Part shown: piece after piece, positions 29,280 through 38,198 of the stretch
Layout of the letters: every line of letters begins with the position of its first letter
Numbering within the stretch: position 1 is the first letter of the stretch
Made by a program: the position numbers and the translations under genes
Assembly (NCBI GenBank): GCA_902786345.1
Contig: CADACB010000007.1
Span: 1 to 64,000 of the forward strand
Direction: 5' to 3'
Length of the DNA: 64,000 nucleotides
From: an uncultured Ruminococcus sp.
GTDB taxonomy: Bacteria; Bacillota; Clostridia; Oscillospirales; Acutalibacteraceae
Notes under the pieces: model-generated
Told to the model about the DNA's origin: nothing
What the model saw: only the letters and a program-made list of their open reading frames with translations
The model's database searches: none

Positions 29280-29320
29280 AATAGCCTTATGGCTAAATTT
29301 ATAAAGGTGGAAAGATAAAT

Positions 29321-29494
29321 TTGAAAGAAATTAAGTTAGAAGAAATGAAGTTATTGTTGAAGAACGAAATAATTAGGAATACAAAAAACGGTTTTGTCAA
29401 TCGTGATGGTGTTCAGGTAGGCTTTTATAAAACTTGTCATAACAAACGATTTTTAGAAGATAAGTATGTTGATATTGCGAAAAATCTTGTTTGA
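29321..29494 (+). CDS. 57-residue basic protein, unknown
   Basis: Starts at TTG 29321 after GGTGG: MKEIKLEEMKLLLKNEIIRN then a Lys/Arg-rich second half with VQVGFYKTCHNKRFLEDKYV. The stop overlaps the leader of the next gene. Probably one small domain; no family is recognised. Confidence 0.6.
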   Translation: MKEIKLEEMKLLLKNEIIRNTKNGFVNRDGVQVGFYKTCHNKRFLEDKYVDIAKNLV

Positions 29495-29505
29495 CGAGGT
29501 ATTAT

Positions 29506-30951
29506 ATGGCAAAGAAAAAATTAAAAAGTGACGGGATATATTTTACAGGGATGTCCTCCGAGGATGTCACGGGTTCGCAGTATTATATTAAATACGGCAA
29601 CAGTAAAATCCTCATTGAATGTGGACTTCATCAATCGGCAAGTAATGATTATCTTGATAGCTACAAAATTAATAATCAAAAGTATAAATTTAAACCTTCT
29701 GAATTAGATTATGTATTTATTGGACATTGCCATATTGACCATACTGGCAATATTGGCAGATTAGTCAAACAAGGATTTCGTGGAAGGATAATTACAACAA
29801 GCGAAACTGCTAAGATAATGAAACCATTGTTACTCAATTCAAGCATGATAGTTCAAAACGAGGCAAAGATTTTGTCACTAAAGTACAAGCGTAACTATTC
29901 CCCACTTTACACAGATGAGGATATTTATAACGCATTTGAGCTTATTGATACATACGATGGGTATAATACTATTTACACATTGAATGACAATGTTAGTTTC
30001 AGGTGGTTTAAAAATTCGCATTGTATCGGTGCTGTGCAATTACAGCTTATTCTCAAAGACGAGTATGGTAGAACAAAGAAAATACTATATACATCGGATA
30101 TTGGTGCATTACATACTAATAATCATTATGTGCCTGATACCGAGATTCCGCAATGTTATTCTGATGTTACCATTATGGAAAGCACATACGGAAATGAAAA
30201 ACGCAAAAATAATAAAACGAGAAGTTTTGACATAAATCATTTATGCACGGCGATTGATACAGTTGCCGATAGAAAAGGCACAATTATAATGCCTTGTTTT
30301 AGTTTTAGTAGAACGCAGGAAATTTTAACAACTTTGTATGATATGTACGGACACGAAGAAAACTTTGACATTCCAATTTATGTTGATTCTCAATTAAGTT
30401 GCGAAATATCAAAACTATATAATCATATTTTAACGGGTGAAAACTTAGAAAAATGGCAGAAGGTATGTAATTGGAGAAATGTCAAATTTATTGAGGATAA
30501 AGAAATTTCTAAATCAATTATAGCAAATAAATCCACAAAGATTGTTTTGTCATCTTCTGGGTTTTGTACAAACGGAAGAATTATTGGTTGGCTGCGAAAA
30601 TATATCGCAGATGAAAAATCAATGGTGGTTTTTAGTGGTTATGTTGGTGATAACCCATCCTATTTGTCTTATCGCATAAAAAATTATCGTGACCATAAGC
30701 AGATTAAGATTAATGGTGAAATGATAAATAATAAGGCTGATTGTATTTGTTTGTCAACTTTTAGTTCACACGCTGGATTTGATGATTTAGTAAAATACGG
30801 AAGTTCTCTAAATACGAATAAAGTTGTATTAGTACATGGTTCAAGAGATGCTAAGAGTTGTTTAGCAAAGAAAATGGCAGAAGCCGTTTCTAAAAATGAC
30901 AAAACTTATAAAATTGTAGAAAGTCATAAAGATATGATAATAAGATTATAA
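29506..30951 (+). CDS. beta-CASP metallo-beta-lactamase-fold nuclease (RNase J/CPSF-73 type)
   Basis: 481 residues. GHCHIDHTGN at about 73-82 is the HxHxDH metal site. HCIGAVQLQL, then YTSDIG further on, give later metallo-beta-lactamase motifs. FSFSRTQEIL and SSGFCTNGRI mark the beta-CASP insertion, and FSSHAGFDDL and LVHGSRDA match its final motifs. Such enzymes are RNA endo/5'-exonucleases or archaeal/eukaryotic mRNA 3'-end nucleases. The start at 29506 follows GAGG. It may process host or phage transcripts. Confidence 0.85.
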   Translation: MAKKKLKSDGIYFTGMSSEDVTGSQYYIKYGNSKILIECGLHQSASNDYLDSYKINNQKYKFKPSELDYVFIGHCHIDHTGNIGRLVKQGFRGRIITTSETAKIMKPLLLNSSMIVQNEAKILSLKYKRNYSPLYTDEDIYNAFELIDTYDGYNTIYTLNDNVSFRWFKNSHCIGAVQLQLILKDEYGRTKKILYTSDIGALHTNNHYVPDTEIPQCYSDVTIMESTYGNEKRKNNKTRSFDINHLCTAIDTVADRKGTIIMPCFSFSRTQEILTTLYDMYGHEENFDIPIYVDSQLSCEISKLYNHILTGENLEKWQKVCNWRNVKFIEDKEISKSIIANKSTKIVLSSSGFCTNGRIIGWLRKYIADEKSMVVFSGYVGDNPSYLSYRIKNYRDHKQIKINGEMINNKADCICLSTFSSHAGFDDLVKYGSSLNTNKVVLVHGSRDAKSCLAKKMAEAVSKNDKTYKIVESHKDMIIRL

Positions 30952-30965
30952 GAGAGGTAAAAGAA

Positions 30966-31619
30966 ATGAATAATAAAGAAAATATATCTGAAACATTTAA
31001 CTATTGTTATGAAGATAAATTTGATATTGAAGATGACGAACAACGAAAAATACTTATCAATACAGAAATTGATGAATGGATAATTGATACGGTTGTTTAT
31101 GCTATTTTACGTTATAACCAAATGGATAAGGGCAAACCCATTGAAAATAGAAAGCCGATTTATATTTATATAAATAGTCCGGGGGGAGATGTTATTTCTG
31201 GTTTAGGATTAATTAGTGCAATCAAGAATAGTATTACACCTGTTTATACTGTAAATATGGCTCTTGCAGCATCTATGGCTTTTCATATTTTTATTGCAGG
31301 ACACAAAAGGTTTGCAATGCCTTATTCAGTATTTCTTTGTCACGAAGGTCAAATATTTACATTTGGTTCTACCAGCAAAGTCAAAGAGCAAATTGATTTT
31401 GAATCAAATGAATTAGGAAAAGAAATTAAAAACTATGTTATTGCACAAACTAAAATAGACGAACAATTATATGATAAAAAATACAAAACGGAATGGTATT
31501 TTATGTCGCAAACTGCAAAAGAACTGGGCGTAACAGATTGTATAATTGGAACAGATTGTGTTATGGACGATATTCTTCCCGGTGCGCCAGAAGCGATATA
31601 TGCTCAAAATGAAGGCTGA
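30966..31619 (+). CDS. ClpP-like serine protease
   Basis: 217 residues with IYIYINSPGGDVISGLGLIS at about 65-84, ALAASMAFHI holding the nucleophile Ser near residue 103, and SVFLCHEGQI holding His near 126: a ClpP/crotonase-fold protease. Phage ClpP-like enzymes often mature the prohead; cellular ClpP degrades proteins with ClpX. Its place among RNA polymerase and phosphoesterase genes, well before portal and capsid, leaves both roles open. The stop overlaps the next start (TGATG). Confidence 0.82.
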   Translation: MNNKENISETFNYCYEDKFDIEDDEQRKILINTEIDEWIIDTVVYAILRYNQMDKGKPIENRKPIYIYINSPGGDVISGLGLISAIKNSITPVYTVNMALAASMAFHIFIAGHKRFAMPYSVFLCHEGQIFTFGSTSKVKEQIDFESNELGKEIKNYVIAQTKIDEQLYDKKYKTEWYFMSQTAKELGVTDCIIGTDCVMDDILPGAPEAIYAQNEG

Positions 31620-32821
31620 TGAATTTGCAAACACATAGAAACAATGATGAAACAGAGCTGCAATTTCTATGGCGGTTGGGAACTGCCAAGAAAAACGGTT
31701 TAATAGATATATCTTGGAAAGAAATTGCAGAGATTATGAACTCAGAATGTAGAACTCCTGATGAAGAACAATACGGAGAGGCAAGGTACAGAAAAATCTA
31801 TCAGTCAGGCGAAAGATTATTAAATGATGGTGTATTTTTCAGTGAAGATACATATTTACAAGAAATAACCGCAGCAAAACAATCTCTCCAAAAGGAAAAG
31901 CAAAAGTTATCAGATGAACGGATGGCTTTAAAAAACATATTAAGACATAATGCAAGATTAGAAGAAAATTTAAAATATCTTGAAGGTTTAATTAAAGAAA
32001 ATGGGAAAACGACTTTTAAAAATTATAGCAACCACATAGAACAGTCAGACAATGACTTGTTTATATGTTTATCAGATTTTCATTTAGGCTCTGATAATGA
32101 TAATTATTTTGGTTCATATAATTCAAATATAGCAGAAAATCGGCTAAAAGAATATTTATTAAAAATTATTGACATACAGAAGATACATAAATCAGAAAAC
32201 GCCTATGTAGCTTTGCTTGGTGATATTATCAACGGAGAGATACGACATACAGTACAACTTCAAAATCGAGAGAATCTTATAGAGCAAGTCCAAAAATCCG
32301 CCGAATTGATTTCTGCTTTTATTTATGAGTTGAGTAAACATTTTAAGAATGTATATATAAATAGTGTGGCTGGCAATCATTCACGCACATCAATGAATAA
32401 AGATGAAGTTTTAAGAGACAACAGGTTAGATACGCTTATACCGTGGTATATTAAAGCTAAACTATCAAATTGCGAAAATGTAGTTTTCAATACAGCAAAT
32501 ATTGACCCTACTATTTCTAATTGGATAATCAGAGGAAACAAATATTTAATGGTTCACGGAGATTATGACAGTTTTAGCGAAAGCGGAATTTCCAAACTTG
32601 TAATGATGTTAGGTTTTAAACCAACGGCTATATTTTACGGTCATTTTCATAGATGCTCATTTGATGAAATTGCGGATATAAAAATCATTAGAAGCGGAAG
32701 TTTTAGCGGTGCTGTTGATGATTATACAATTTCAAAGCGTATGAGTGGTTCACCTTCGCAAATGGTATGTGTTATTGATGATAACGGTGTACAAACTTGT
32801 TATCCGATTAAACTAATATAA
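31619..32821 (+). CDS. calcineurin-like metallophosphoesterase
   Basis: 400 residues. The N-terminal 90 residues hold a helix-turn-helix-like part (ISWKEIAEIMNSECRTPDEE), followed by a coiled coil, then the phosphoesterase: LSDFHLGSDND near 148, LLGDIINGE, AGNHSRTSMNKDE, VHGDYDSF and YGHFHR. These are the ordered metal-binding motifs of the family (Mre11, SbcD, lambda phosphatase). Similar proteins occur in SPbeta-like phages next to the polymerase gene. Probably a nuclease or phosphatase acting in DNA or RNA metabolism. Confidence 0.82.
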   Translation: MNLQTHRNNDETELQFLWRLGTAKKNGLIDISWKEIAEIMNSECRTPDEEQYGEARYRKIYQSGERLLNDGVFFSEDTYLQEITAAKQSLQKEKQKLSDERMALKNILRHNARLEENLKYLEGLIKENGKTTFKNYSNHIEQSDNDLFICLSDFHLGSDNDNYFGSYNSNIAENRLKEYLLKIIDIQKIHKSENAYVALLGDIINGEIRHTVQLQNRENLIEQVQKSAELISAFIYELSKHFKNVYINSVAGNHSRTSMNKDEVLRDNRLDTLIPWYIKAKLSNCENVVFNTANIDPTISNWIIRGNKYLMVHGDYDSFSESGISKLVMMLGFKPTAIFYGHFHRCSFDEIADIKIIRSGSFSGAVDDYTISKRMSGSPSQMVCVIDDNGVQTCYPIKLI

Positions 32822-32841
32822 AAGAAAGAGAGAAATAAAAA

Positions 32842-33135
32842 ATGGGAACATCAGAAATAATTAAAAAATTAGCGAAACGTATGTATGATAACGTTTCGGA
32901 GAATGAGATAAGACAATGTACAGAATTTTGCAATAACTTAGTAGATATATGCACAGAGGCATTGGTTAATAATGAAAAAATAATATGGAAAGGTTTTCTC
33001 AGTATGGAGGTAATTGAACGGGCTGCAAGAAAAGGCAGACATCCACAAACAAATGAAATTGTTACATTTCCTCCTGTAAAATCGGTTAATTGTAGAATAA
33101 GCAAGGCAATTAAAGATGCGGTTAATGGGAAATAA
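32842..33135 (+). CDS. HU/IHF-like DNA-binding protein
   Basis: 97 residues with FLSMEVIERAARKGRHPQTN matching the GFGxFxVxxRxARxGRNPxTG signature of HU (residues about 54-73), then the two closing strands. It bends or compacts DNA. A phage HU gene near the polymerase gene is also present in SPbeta. It starts after GAGAG. Confidence 0.85.
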   Translation: MGTSEIIKKLAKRMYDNVSENEIRQCTEFCNNLVDICTEALVNNEKIIWKGFLSMEVIERAARKGRHPQTNEIVTFPPVKSVNCRISKAIKDAVNGK

Positions 33136-33144
33136 ATGTATTGA

Positions 33145-33573
33145 ATGAAAACATTGGAATTCAAAGAATATGCAAATTTAGGTGAATATATTTATGAGTT
33201 ATTGGTAAATCAGAGAAAAACAATCGGCGTGGCAATATTAAAGAAAGATGTTGCTATGCTTTTAGACAGATTAATAGAATATGACGATTTGGCATACGGG
33301 CAAATAAATTTTTCAGAGTATGACAACACTTATGACAAAGAATACTACATAATTGTTAATTCTAATTGTGATATAGATGTTATTCCCGTATATGATGTTG
33401 GGGTAGCATATCCAGCAGAAGTGGATATTCTTCTGTTAGATGAATTTATAGATTCAAAAATATTATCAGTAAATGATGGATGTTTACGATATAGTTTCCA
33501 AATAAAAAATAAGAAAAGTTCTTTATGTGACACTTGCTGCTACGATTGTAATAACTGTCCTTATAACAAATAA
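33145..33573 (+). CDS. 142-residue protein with Cys-rich end
   Basis: Helical N-terminus (NLGEYIYELLVNQRKTIGVA), acidic middle, and a final CDTCCYDCNNCPYNK that likely binds zinc. The ribosome site is weak, so coupling to the HU gene is likely. It is the last gene before a strong terminator. No family is recognised. Confidence 0.6.
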   Translation: MKTLEFKEYANLGEYIYELLVNQRKTIGVAILKKDVAMLLDRLIEYDDLAYGQINFSEYDNTYDKEYYIIVNSNCDIDVIPVYDVGVAYPAEVDILLLDEFIDSKILSVNDGCLRYSFQIKNKKSSLCDTCCYDCNNCPYNK

Positions 33574-33585
33574 ATAATAGAATTT

Positions 33586-33612
33586 AACGGATTGCTTCGG
33601 CAATCCGTTTTT
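33586..33612 (+). terminator. strong rho-independent terminator
   Basis: CGGATTGC (33588-33595), loop TTCG, GCAATCCG (33600-33607), then TTTTT. It closes the RNA polymerase operon and separates it from the virion genes, which must have their own promoter or depend on read-through. Confidence 0.92.
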
Positions 33613-33652
33613 AGTTGATATTTCAGAAAATAGTTGATACGGAGGTGGTAAA

Positions 33653-34567
33653 ATGCCAAAAATAGCAGAACAGCAAAAATGTTGTTGTTGCGGCGAAACA
33701 CTTAGTATTACTAAATATTATAAATCATATAGCAATTTTTATAGCAAGGGTATTTTACCAATATGCAAAGATTGCTTTGGAAGAAAATTTGGTGAATACG
33801 CAAGGGTTTTTAAGAGCAATAAGATAGCTATGCAAAGAATGTGTATGGCATTTGATATTTATTTTAATGAAACAGCATTTGATAAATGTGACACGAAAGA
33901 TGATGCGGTAGTAGGCAAGTATTTTAGAAATTTGAATTTGGGTCAACATAGTGAAAAGAGTTTTGACGATTCATTAAAAGATGGAATATTTGAATTTTCT
34001 GGAGAGCGTAAAAGGGTTAATGGTGTACGTGTAGCCTATGTAGATGAATATGATAATGTTCAAGAAGAAATAGATGAAAAAATTAACCCTAAAGATATTG
34101 AAAAATGGGGAATTGGATTTGATGCTGCGGATTATGGTATTTTAAATTCTCATTACAAAACATTAAAGAAAGCGAATCCCAATATGGATGATAACCAAGA
34201 AATTTTTATAACAGATTTGTGTTATGCAAAAATGCAACAGATGAAAGCATTAAGAGAAAATCGAGTTGATGATTATAACAAGCTAACGGAAAACTACAGA
34301 AAGACATTCCAACAATCTGGAATTAAAATGGTTCGTGATAATACGTCTGTTAATGATTTTTCTGTAGGTGTGAATATTGAAGCAATAGAAAAATATACTC
34401 CTGCCGAGTTTTATAAAAATCAAGATTTATATAAGGATTTTAATGGTATTGGTGAATATATTACGAGGTTTATGTTACGACCGTTAAAAAATTTAATGTA
34501 TGGAAGTACCGATAGAGATAAAGAATATTGTGTAAAAAGCGAAGATGATGGTGATTATGATGAGTAG
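33653..34567 (+). CDS. terminase small subunit candidate with zinc finger
   Basis: 304 residues. The N-terminus has CCCCGETLSITKYY and ICKDCFGRK, a zinc-ribbon or treble-clef site; the rest is helical. It directly precedes and overlaps the large terminase gene, the usual place of the DNA-recognition subunit. Function rests on position; there is no classical small-terminase helix-turn-helix. It starts after GGAGGTGG and opens the morphogenesis operon. Confidence 0.6.
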   Translation: MPKIAEQQKCCCCGETLSITKYYKSYSNFYSKGILPICKDCFGRKFGEYARVFKSNKIAMQRMCMAFDIYFNETAFDKCDTKDDAVVGKYFRNLNLGQHSEKSFDDSLKDGIFEFSGERKRVNGVRVAYVDEYDNVQEEIDEKINPKDIEKWGIGFDAADYGILNSHYKTLKKANPNMDDNQEIFITDLCYAKMQQMKALRENRVDDYNKLTENYRKTFQQSGIKMVRDNTSVNDFSVGVNIEAIEKYTPAEFYKNQDLYKDFNGIGEYITRFMLRPLKNLMYGSTDRDKEYCVKSEDDGDYDE

Positions 34568-36467
34568 CACTATTAGAAACACAAAAAGAGTCCAACAAAG
34601 TAATACAAACTATAATAGTTATGAAGAAAACTATATTCCTAATACTAAGTTTGACCCCAAAAACGATATGGACGAAAGACAGAAAAATGTGTACCAAAAG
34701 TTTACAAACGAACATTTTTTAGGGAAAGAAAGCACTACTGTTAATTTTATGTTGTGGGTTACTTTTTTTAGAAGGAATTTACATAGGTTTGCTATTGATT
34801 ATTTAGGCATAACATTACACCTATATCAAATAATATGGCTTTATTTAATGGGAGTAAAACAGTTTTTTGTTGTTATAGCCAGTAGAGCTTCGGCTAAGTC
34901 TTGGATAATAGCTTTATATGCTTGTTGCAAATGTATATTATATCCCAAAATGATTATTGTACTTAGTTCAAGTACGAAAGGACAAAGCAAATTGCTTATA
35001 TCCGATAAGATTGAAAAAGACTTAATGGGGCGTTCGCCTGCACTAAGACGTGAAATAAAAAAAGTGGTAGTAAATCAGGCAGTGATGGAAGTTCATTTTA
35101 GAAATGAAAGTATTATAAAAGTCGTTCCAGCCCTTGATAATGCGAGGGGAGCAAGGAGCAATGCTGTAGTTCGTGAAGAATTTAGAATGATTAAAAAATA
35201 TATAGACGACAGTGTACTTTCACCCTTTCAAATATCAAGACAGCCTGAATATATAACAGATATATACTATTCAAATATAAAAACTTTACAAGAGGAATCT
35301 ATAGATATTTATATTTCTTCGAGTTGGTTCGATAACAATAGCGAAGATTCTTGGATGTGGGATATTGTTGATGAACAGTATAAAGATATGCTCAATGGGA
35401 AACCAGCTTGTGTTTTAGCTTTTGATGAAAGTATCGCATTAAAACATAACATTAGAACTCAGAAATATTTTCAAACGGAAAAGAAAAAACAAGACCCTAT
35501 AACTTGGAGATTGGAATTTATGAATGAACGATTAAAGGAAAATCGTTCAGCGTTTTTTACCTATGATTTGCTCAAAAAGAATCAGAACTGTAAGCAGCCA
35601 TTTTATCCACGAACAGAAATAGATTTTAGAAGTAAAAAGAAAAACTCCTATGGTATTCCCAAAATGAAAGGTGAAATTAGAATTGTTGCTTGTGATATGG
35701 CATTTATTACAAACAATGGAAATGATAATAGTGTTTTTAGTTGTTTAAGGCTTTTGCCTGAAAGCGTATCTCATTCAAATAATGATGGTAGCGAGTTATT
35801 ATTCGATAATGGATATAGAATTATTGTCCCTTATCTTGAATCTGTGCAAGGCGGCGAAGTCCGGAAGCAATCAATTAGAATAAGGGAATTATTTAATGAT
35901 TTTGATGCAGATTACATATGTCTTGATACCAGAAATGCCGGTGTAGCTGTGTATCAGGCACTTGCAAGACCGTTATTTGACGAAGATAGAAATATAGAAT
36001 ATGCACCTTTATCTTGTATGAATAATGAAACAATTTCAAATATGATAAAAGTTGAGGGTGCAGAGCCGAGAATATTTGCAATAAATGCAAGCCAAAAACT
36101 AAATTCTGATATAGCACTTAATTTTAGGAGAAGATTAGCAGAGGGAAAAATAGATTTTCTTGTAAATTTTGAAACAGCGAAAGAAGATATATTACCAAAA
36201 ATCAATGAATATATTTCTGCCCCTGATGGTGACACAGCAAGTTTTTATGAAGTACCATTTTTGGAAACACAAGCATTATTTGCTGAAACCGTTGAACTTG
36301 TTTATGAAAAGAAACAAGACACGGGTTTGATAGTAGTTCGTGAACAAGGTACTAATAGAAAAGACCGTTACACCTCTGTTTCTTATGGTGCTTGGTTATG
36401 CGAGTTGTTGGAAAGAGATTTAGTTTCAACAAATAATGACTATGAATATACAGTGTTAATCAATTAA
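34560..36467 (+). CDS. terL: terminase large subunit
   Basis: 635 residues. VVIASRASAKSW (about 104-115) is the Walker A region with the Arg-rich form of phage terminases, and VVREEFRM near 204 holds the Walker B acid pair. The C-terminal half has RIVACDMAFITNNG (nuclease Asp), YICLDTRNAGVAV and a late DILPKINEYI. It drives DNA packaging and cuts concatemers. ATG 34560 follows GGTGAT inside the end of the previous gene; ATG codons at 34545-34557 are alternatives. Confidence 0.88.
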   Translation: MSSTIRNTKRVQQSNTNYNSYEENYIPNTKFDPKNDMDERQKNVYQKFTNEHFLGKESTTVNFMLWVTFFRRNLHRFAIDYLGITLHLYQIIWLYLMGVKQFFVVIASRASAKSWIIALYACCKCILYPKMIIVLSSSTKGQSKLLISDKIEKDLMGRSPALRREIKKVVVNQAVMEVHFRNESIIKVVPALDNARGARSNAVVREEFRMIKKYIDDSVLSPFQISRQPEYITDIYYSNIKTLQEESIDIYISSSWFDNNSEDSWMWDIVDEQYKDMLNGKPACVLAFDESIALKHNIRTQKYFQTEKKKQDPITWRLEFMNERLKENRSAFFTYDLLKKNQNCKQPFYPRTEIDFRSKKKNSYGIPKMKGEIRIVACDMAFITNNGNDNSVFSCLRLLPESVSHSNNDGSELLFDNGYRIIVPYLESVQGGEVRKQSIRIRELFNDFDADYICLDTRNAGVAVYQALARPLFDEDRNIEYAPLSCMNNETISNMIKVEGAEPRIFAINASQKLNSDIALNFRRRLAEGKIDFLVNFETAKEDILPKINEYISAPDGDTASFYEVPFLETQALFAETVELVYEKKQDTGLIVVREQGTNRKDRYTSVSYGAWLCELLERDLVSTNNDYEYTVLIN

Positions 36468-36507
36468 ATACAATGTTGCTTTTATTATAGAAGAAAGGAG
36501 GGAGTAT

Positions 36508-38124
36508 GTGAAAAATAATAGACAATACAAGAAGTCATATAAAAAAACTTCTGAAATAAATACCTATAACAAGCCGAAAACCTATGAATATAATTCATAT
36601 AGCGATAGTATATTTTACCCCGATTGGTTTGCCGGTATTGACCTAATAGAGAAATATAACCCCGATGTTTTAAAAAATATCGTGCGTGACCCAATGGCTC
36701 ATAACGAAACATTGAGGGAAATATCTCAAATGCTTTATAACACAAATGGTATATATACAAATACTGTAGATTATATGACAGCTATGCCTACATTAGACAG
36801 GGTAATAGTCCAACACGGAAAAAATAAAAATAAGAAAAGGCAAAATAAAGAGTTAATGGAGTCTGTTTTACGAAAAATCAAAGATGATGAAATCGTAAGA
36901 GATGCCTTATTCCGAGGTATGATAGAAGGAATAGCTTTCTATTATTTTGAAACAACTAATAGACCAAATTCAAACCGCAAATTTATGACAGATTATGATG
37001 TTGACAGTATCATTGAAATAAACGATTTGGGTATTAATGCAAGTATCATTTCCCTCCCAACTAATTTTACTAAAATTATTGGTATCAAAAATTCATCTTA
37101 TGTTATTGCTTTTAATTTGGACTATTTTGATATTACAAATGGCGAATCTACAAAAAATAAACTTAAAAAATATCCACAGGAAATCAGAGAGGCATATCAT
37201 CAAAAGAAAACCCATTTCAATAAAGAGGGTGGAAATTGGGTTGTTTTAGATAATAACAAAACCATCGTACATAAAATTCGTTCAAAGCGTGAGGAACGAT
37301 ATGGCAGACCATTAGTATTAGCGGCTATCAATGATATTTTGTATAGCGATTATTTTACCAAAACCAAAAGAAATGTTTTGGATGAAATAAATAATCGTAT
37401 AGTTGTTCAGCATTTCCCGGAAGGTCGGGATAAAGGTACATCAGCTTTAACACAACAGCAACAGCAAAATCAACACGAAGCTGTTAAAAATGCAGTAATG
37501 AGTAAGAATAATCGTGGTGGTATATCATTCTTTTCTGTTGCGGCAGGTACAAAAATTGAAGCTATAAAAGTTGCTGATACAGATATTTTTGATTCAAAAA
37601 ATGAATCTAATCTTGATGATAAGGTAGCTTTGGGAATGGGTATTGCCTCTTCCCTATTGAATGGTAGTGCAAGCGGAAGTTACTCAGCACAAGAGAATAA
37701 TCTTGAACTTGTAACTTCGCAGATATTCCAATGGGTTAAACAAATAACTGCCGAATTGAATAAGTGTATATCCAAAAATATCATTAAAGATGATAAAAAT
37801 ATGGTTGAACTCAAATATTTACCTATAACCCACGTAAACAAGAGTAAAATGGTTGGCTATGCAAAAGATTTATACTTGCAAGGTAGAGGAAGTCTCGCAT
37901 TTTGGGCTGCTGCCTGTGGTATTTCTCCTGATGTGTTCTTTGCATTATTAGATGAAGAATTAGAGCAAGGCTACGAGGAAAAATATCCTGTTCACGCAAC
38001 ATCTTATACATTATCAAAGGATGATAAAAAAACAGGCAGACCGAAAACAGATAATCCAACGGATAAAACCGTACAAACAAGAAGCAATGGTGGAAATAGC
38101 AATCCATCACCTACAGATAAATAA
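36508..38124 (+). CDS. portal protein
   Basis: 538 residues from GTG 36508 after AAAGGAGGG. It follows the terminase gene directly. The clip/stem region (NVLDEINNRIVVQHFPEGRD), a Gln-rich stretch, then ALGMGIASSLLNGSASGSYS and an extended helix (ELVTSQIFQWVKQITAELNK) are typical of phage portals such as SPbeta YonE. Twelve copies would form the DNA channel at one capsid vertex. The extreme C-terminus is Lys/Asn/Pro-rich and disordered. Confidence 0.85.
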   Translation: MKNNRQYKKSYKKTSEINTYNKPKTYEYNSYSDSIFYPDWFAGIDLIEKYNPDVLKNIVRDPMAHNETLREISQMLYNTNGIYTNTVDYMTAMPTLDRVIVQHGKNKNKKRQNKELMESVLRKIKDDEIVRDALFRGMIEGIAFYYFETTNRPNSNRKFMTDYDVDSIIEINDLGINASIISLPTNFTKIIGIKNSSYVIAFNLDYFDITNGESTKNKLKKYPQEIREAYHQKKTHFNKEGGNWVVLDNNKTIVHKIRSKREERYGRPLVLAAINDILYSDYFTKTKRNVLDEINNRIVVQHFPEGRDKGTSALTQQQQQNQHEAVKNAVMSKNNRGGISFFSVAAGTKIEAIKVADTDIFDSKNESNLDDKVALGMGIASSLLNGSASGSYSAQENNLELVTSQIFQWVKQITAELNKCISKNIIKDDKNMVELKYLPITHVNKSKMVGYAKDLYLQGRGSLAFWAAACGISPDVFFALLDEELEQGYEEKYPVHATSYTLSKDDKKTGRPKTDNPTDKTVQTRSNGGNSNPSPTDK

Positions 38125-38132
38125 TTGTTATC

Positions 38133-38164
38133 AAGAGGACTGTACCAATAGGTGCGGTTCTCTT
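38133..38164 (+). terminator. stem-loop after the portal gene
   Basis: AAGAGGACTGTACC and GGTGCGGTTCTCTT pair over 14 bases with three G-U wobbles and an AATA loop. A TATATATATA run, not a pure T-run, follows, so termination may be partial. Confidence 0.55.
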
Positions 38165-38198
38165 TATATATATAACCACACGAAAGGCGGTGATAAGT

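Noticed and set aside
33586-33652. A late promoter between the terminator and the small terminase gene
   Set aside because: Only 40 bases are available and no sigma-A pattern is present. A phage-polymerase promoter could be there, but its motif is unknown and I cannot support a site.
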